A stretch of 64,000 nt of DNA from an uncultured Selenomonas sp. (GTDB lineage: Bacteria > Bacillota > Negativicutes > Selenomonadales > Selenomonadaceae): assembly GCA_947167105.1 (NCBI GenBank), contig CAMVGU010000017.1:1-64000 (forward strand), given 5' to 3'. This document shows, in pieces, positions 62,291 to 64,000 of the stretch (positions are counted from its first letter, which is position 1; every line of letters starts with the position of its first letter). Position numbers and translations under genes: made by a program. The notes beneath the pieces are model-generated. The model was not told the origin of the DNA, did not search any database, and saw only the letters and a program-made list of their open reading frames with translations.

Positions 62291-63608
62291 GTTCTTCTTC
62301 CTTCCCGCAGTTCCTTATCTTGCAATTCGAGGCCAGCATGGGCTTGCCCGTCATGCTGTAGAGCACTGCCACACTGCTGGGGTCTCCATAGTAAGCGTCG
62401 CTCCAGGCTATGGCCCGGTACATGTCCCCACTTTCGTCATATATGCCCCAGGCCTCTTCCCGGTAGTTTTTGACCATTTCTTCATACATTGGCAGAAGCC
62501 TTGGGGACATGGATTTTACAGAATCCAGCAGGAGAGGGTGGGGCCGCCACCAGAGAACTGCTTTCCTTTCCCTGCGAAAATATTCCAGGGTATCCCTGAC
62601 TTTTTCCATGAACAGCTCCGGAGTATTCAGGAATTCCTGGATGCTGGTGTTATAGAGGATGACTTTCCTGCCGTCTATGATTCCCTGCCAGTCCTCCGGC
62701 AGCTTGTATGCTTCCCGCTTGGTGTGAAGGAGCTTATCTATCTTGGGAGAGCCCAGGGCAAAGATGCGCTTTTCCAGATTTTCCCGTGTATGCCATTCCT
62801 CCAGTACCTTGATGTAGGCTTCTTTTTCTGCTTTGCTGTTCATGATTATGACATCGCTGTGCCAGAAAGCAGAGGCATTGGCCAGGGTTTTTACACGGCC
62901 ATAGTGGGGATTCTGGGCATCCCTGTCCCCTATTATGAAGTAAGGTATATACACAAGCTTGTCAGTGCAGTGCTTCAGCACGCTGGGATAGTAATGGGCA
63001 TCTACGCAGTTTATTTTTCCCCTATCCTCGTAAGGGTTGTGTATTACGATAATATCCGGGTGCAGCTGGGAGAGATCCGTTTTCTCCCAGGGCAGCAGAG
63101 GCAATCCCGGAGGGAATTTTTTCGCGTCGAGGAACCATTCATTGGGAGTGCCGTCCTCCTTCATATTGCAGTAGGGAATCGGTATTATGTAGGCATTGCA
63201 GTGCTCTTTGTCACTGTCCGCCGCTTGCCAGACACTTTCCATACAGTCCCACATGGATGCCTGATAGGGGAGAAATACTATGCCCTTTTTGACGTTCTTC
63301 TCCTTTTTCAGCCCTGCCGCAAGCTCTCCCAGCATTTCCTCGCACTGGCGCAGTTCTTTTTTCACGGGGAAATGTCCTTTTCTGGCGGCTTTTTCCAGCA
63401 TTGTAGTCAGCCGCTCCAGGATTTTGCCATAGTGGGCCTGACGAAAGTCATATTCCCGGCAAAGAGCCTTCAGCTCGGCAAAGAAATTCAGGTATTCACC
63501 GGGTGCTCTGCCGCCCTTGCGCTTTTTGCCTCCGGATATGTCCTCTCCCATCTCTGACAAAATGCCAAGGATGCGCCTATGGATGTGGAAGTCCATCATT
63601 TTTCCCAT
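62280..63608 (-). CDS. CDP-glycerol glycerophosphotransferase-like protein
   Basis: About 442 residues. The C-terminal half (KVILYNTSIQEFL, AVLWWRPHPLLLDSV, YYGDPSSVAVLYSMTGKPML) matches the GT-B-like CDP-glycerol:glycerophosphotransferase group that builds teichoic-acid-like or capsular chains. The N-terminal half (IVFLPYQASMWDCMESVW, PDIIVIHNPYEDRG) matches the family's other Rossmann half. No membrane helix. ATG 63608 follows AGAGGGAAGCAGT; GTG 63626 has no ribosome binding site. Exact donor unknown. Confidence 0.8.
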   Translation of the reverse strand: MGKMMDFHIHRRILGILSEMGEDISGGKKRKGGRAPGEYLNFFAELKALCREYDFRQAHYGKILERLTTMLEKAARKGHFPVKKELRQCEEMLGELAAGLKKEKNVKKGIVFLPYQASMWDCMESVWQAADSDKEHCNAYIIPIPYCNMKEDGTPNEWFLDAKKFPPGLPLLPWEKTDLSQLHPDIIVIHNPYEDRGKINCVDAHYYPSVLKHCTDKLVYIPYFIIGDRDAQNPHYGRVKTLANASAFWHSDVIIMNSKAEKEAYIKVLEEWHTRENLEKRIFALGSPKIDKLLHTKREAYKLPEDWQGIIDGRKVILYNTSIQEFLNTPELFMEKVRDTLEYFRRERKAVLWWRPHPLLLDSVKSMSPRLLPMYEEMVKNYREEAWGIYDESGDMYRAIAWSDAYYGDPSSVAVLYSMTGKPMLASNCKIRNCGKEEEHAG

Positions 63609-63627
63609 ACTGCTTCCCTCTTTCACG

Positions 63628-63996
63628 TCAAATTATGATTTGTCCATAATGAGATTGAAATTGCTTGGCCATCGTCAGCAGATCCTCTTTGTGTTCGCTA
63701 GTGAGACTGCGAAATATGTTCAGCAGCTCTATTTCGTCCCGGCGCAGTTCCTGCTCCGACTGAGGCCTGTCATCTCCCAGCAGCCAGGCAAGAGTGACAT
63801 TCTCAGAGCAGGCTATGCGGACGAAACCGTCAGCATCCGGTTGCCCCGTGCCTCTCAGCCAGCCTAAAAAGGCATTCCTGGAGACGCCAAAACGCCCAGA
63901 GAATTCCGTCTGTGTAAGCCTGCAGTTTCTGCCCTTAGCCCGTTGCCAGAGTTCGTTTATACGCTCCTGGAATCTATTTTTTGGCAAGTCTATCAT
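63628..63996 (-). CDS. XRE-like helix-turn-helix protein
   Basis: 122 residues. An N-terminal helix-turn-helix (LTQTEFSGRFGVSRNAFLGWLRGTGQPD) is followed by TLAWLLGDDRPQ and an alpha-helical tail (EIELLNIFRSLTSEHKEDLLTMAK), the layout of small phage-repressor-like XRE regulators. The start is 4 bp from the window end, so its ribosome binding site is not visible and an upstream extension cannot be excluded. It lies 19 bp before the glycerophosphotransferase-like gene. Confidence 0.78.
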   Translation of the reverse strand: MIDLPKNRFQERINELWQRAKGRNCRLTQTEFSGRFGVSRNAFLGWLRGTGQPDADGFVRIACSENVTLAWLLGDDRPQSEQELRRDEIELLNIFRSLTSEHKEDLLTMAKQFQSHYGQIII

Positions 63997-64000
63997 TTTT

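Overview
The window reads as a chromosomal segment of a Gram-negative-type Firmicute, most likely Selenomonadaceae (Negativicutes). The protein sequences, the G+C-rich coding DNA, AGGAGG-type ribosome binding sites, a LevR/sigma-54 mannose-type PTS, a FliD-like protein and many c-di-GMP and two-component genes all fit Selenomonas or a close relative. This placement is inference, because no rRNA or tRNA gene is present. Most genes up to about 51.2 kb are on the minus strand, and a plus-strand signalling block runs from 51.6 to 62.0 kb.

Layout. 0-5 kb: a FIST-domain gene, an O-acetylhomoserine sulfhydrylase (metY), a GGDEF/EAL protein with a cluster of DnaA boxes in front of it, and a secreted protein of unknown function. 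5.3-8.3 kb: lysA, then an IS4-type insertion sequence whose end carries a nested 161-bp MITE. 8.3-21.2 kb: a corrinoid methyl-transfer island. It holds three UroD-fold methyltransferases, two corrinoid proteins, a RACo-type activator, a QueG-like iron-sulfur protein, and a homologue of monomethylamine methyltransferase (MtmB) with Asp where archaeal MtmB has pyrrolysine. Beside them are a PLP lyase/synthase, an M20 amidohydrolase interrupted by an in-frame amber codon, and a divergent DAACS transporter with altered binding residues. Three transcription units in this island share an almost identical promoter followed by a terminator hairpin, which looks like a common attenuation leader.

21-28 kb: a truncated methyltransferase, a C39-like protein, a flavin-binding protein, an IS remnant, two membrane GGDEF proteins, a FliD-like protein and a protein of unknown function. 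28-35 kb: pfkA, and a mannose-family PTS operon (IIA-IIB-IIC-IID) behind a sigma-54 promoter with two palindromic activator sites, followed by its LevR-type activator. 35-36 kb: an AT-rich HEPN/MNT toxin-antitoxin pair. 36-43 kb: a complete F-type ATP synthase operon whose c subunit carries two carboxylates in the ion site. 43-47 kb: a DUF2325-type gene, atpZ, wecB and a WecA/TagO-type transferase.

47-62 kb: two sensory gene blocks separated by a second copy of the MITE. The leftward block is RbsB-like binding protein, histidine kinase, NarL-type regulator and family-1 solute-binding protein, with no permease or ATPase. The rightward block is a PBP-EAL receptor, a stand-alone receiver, a PTS EIIC-like membrane protein with Asn in place of the usual His, a BMP-type binding protein, a hybrid kinase with HPt domain, and a chemoreceptor. 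Both look like ligand sensing built from transporter parts. The window ends with a CDP-glycerol-type transferase, a 56-residue ORF and an XRE-type regulator.
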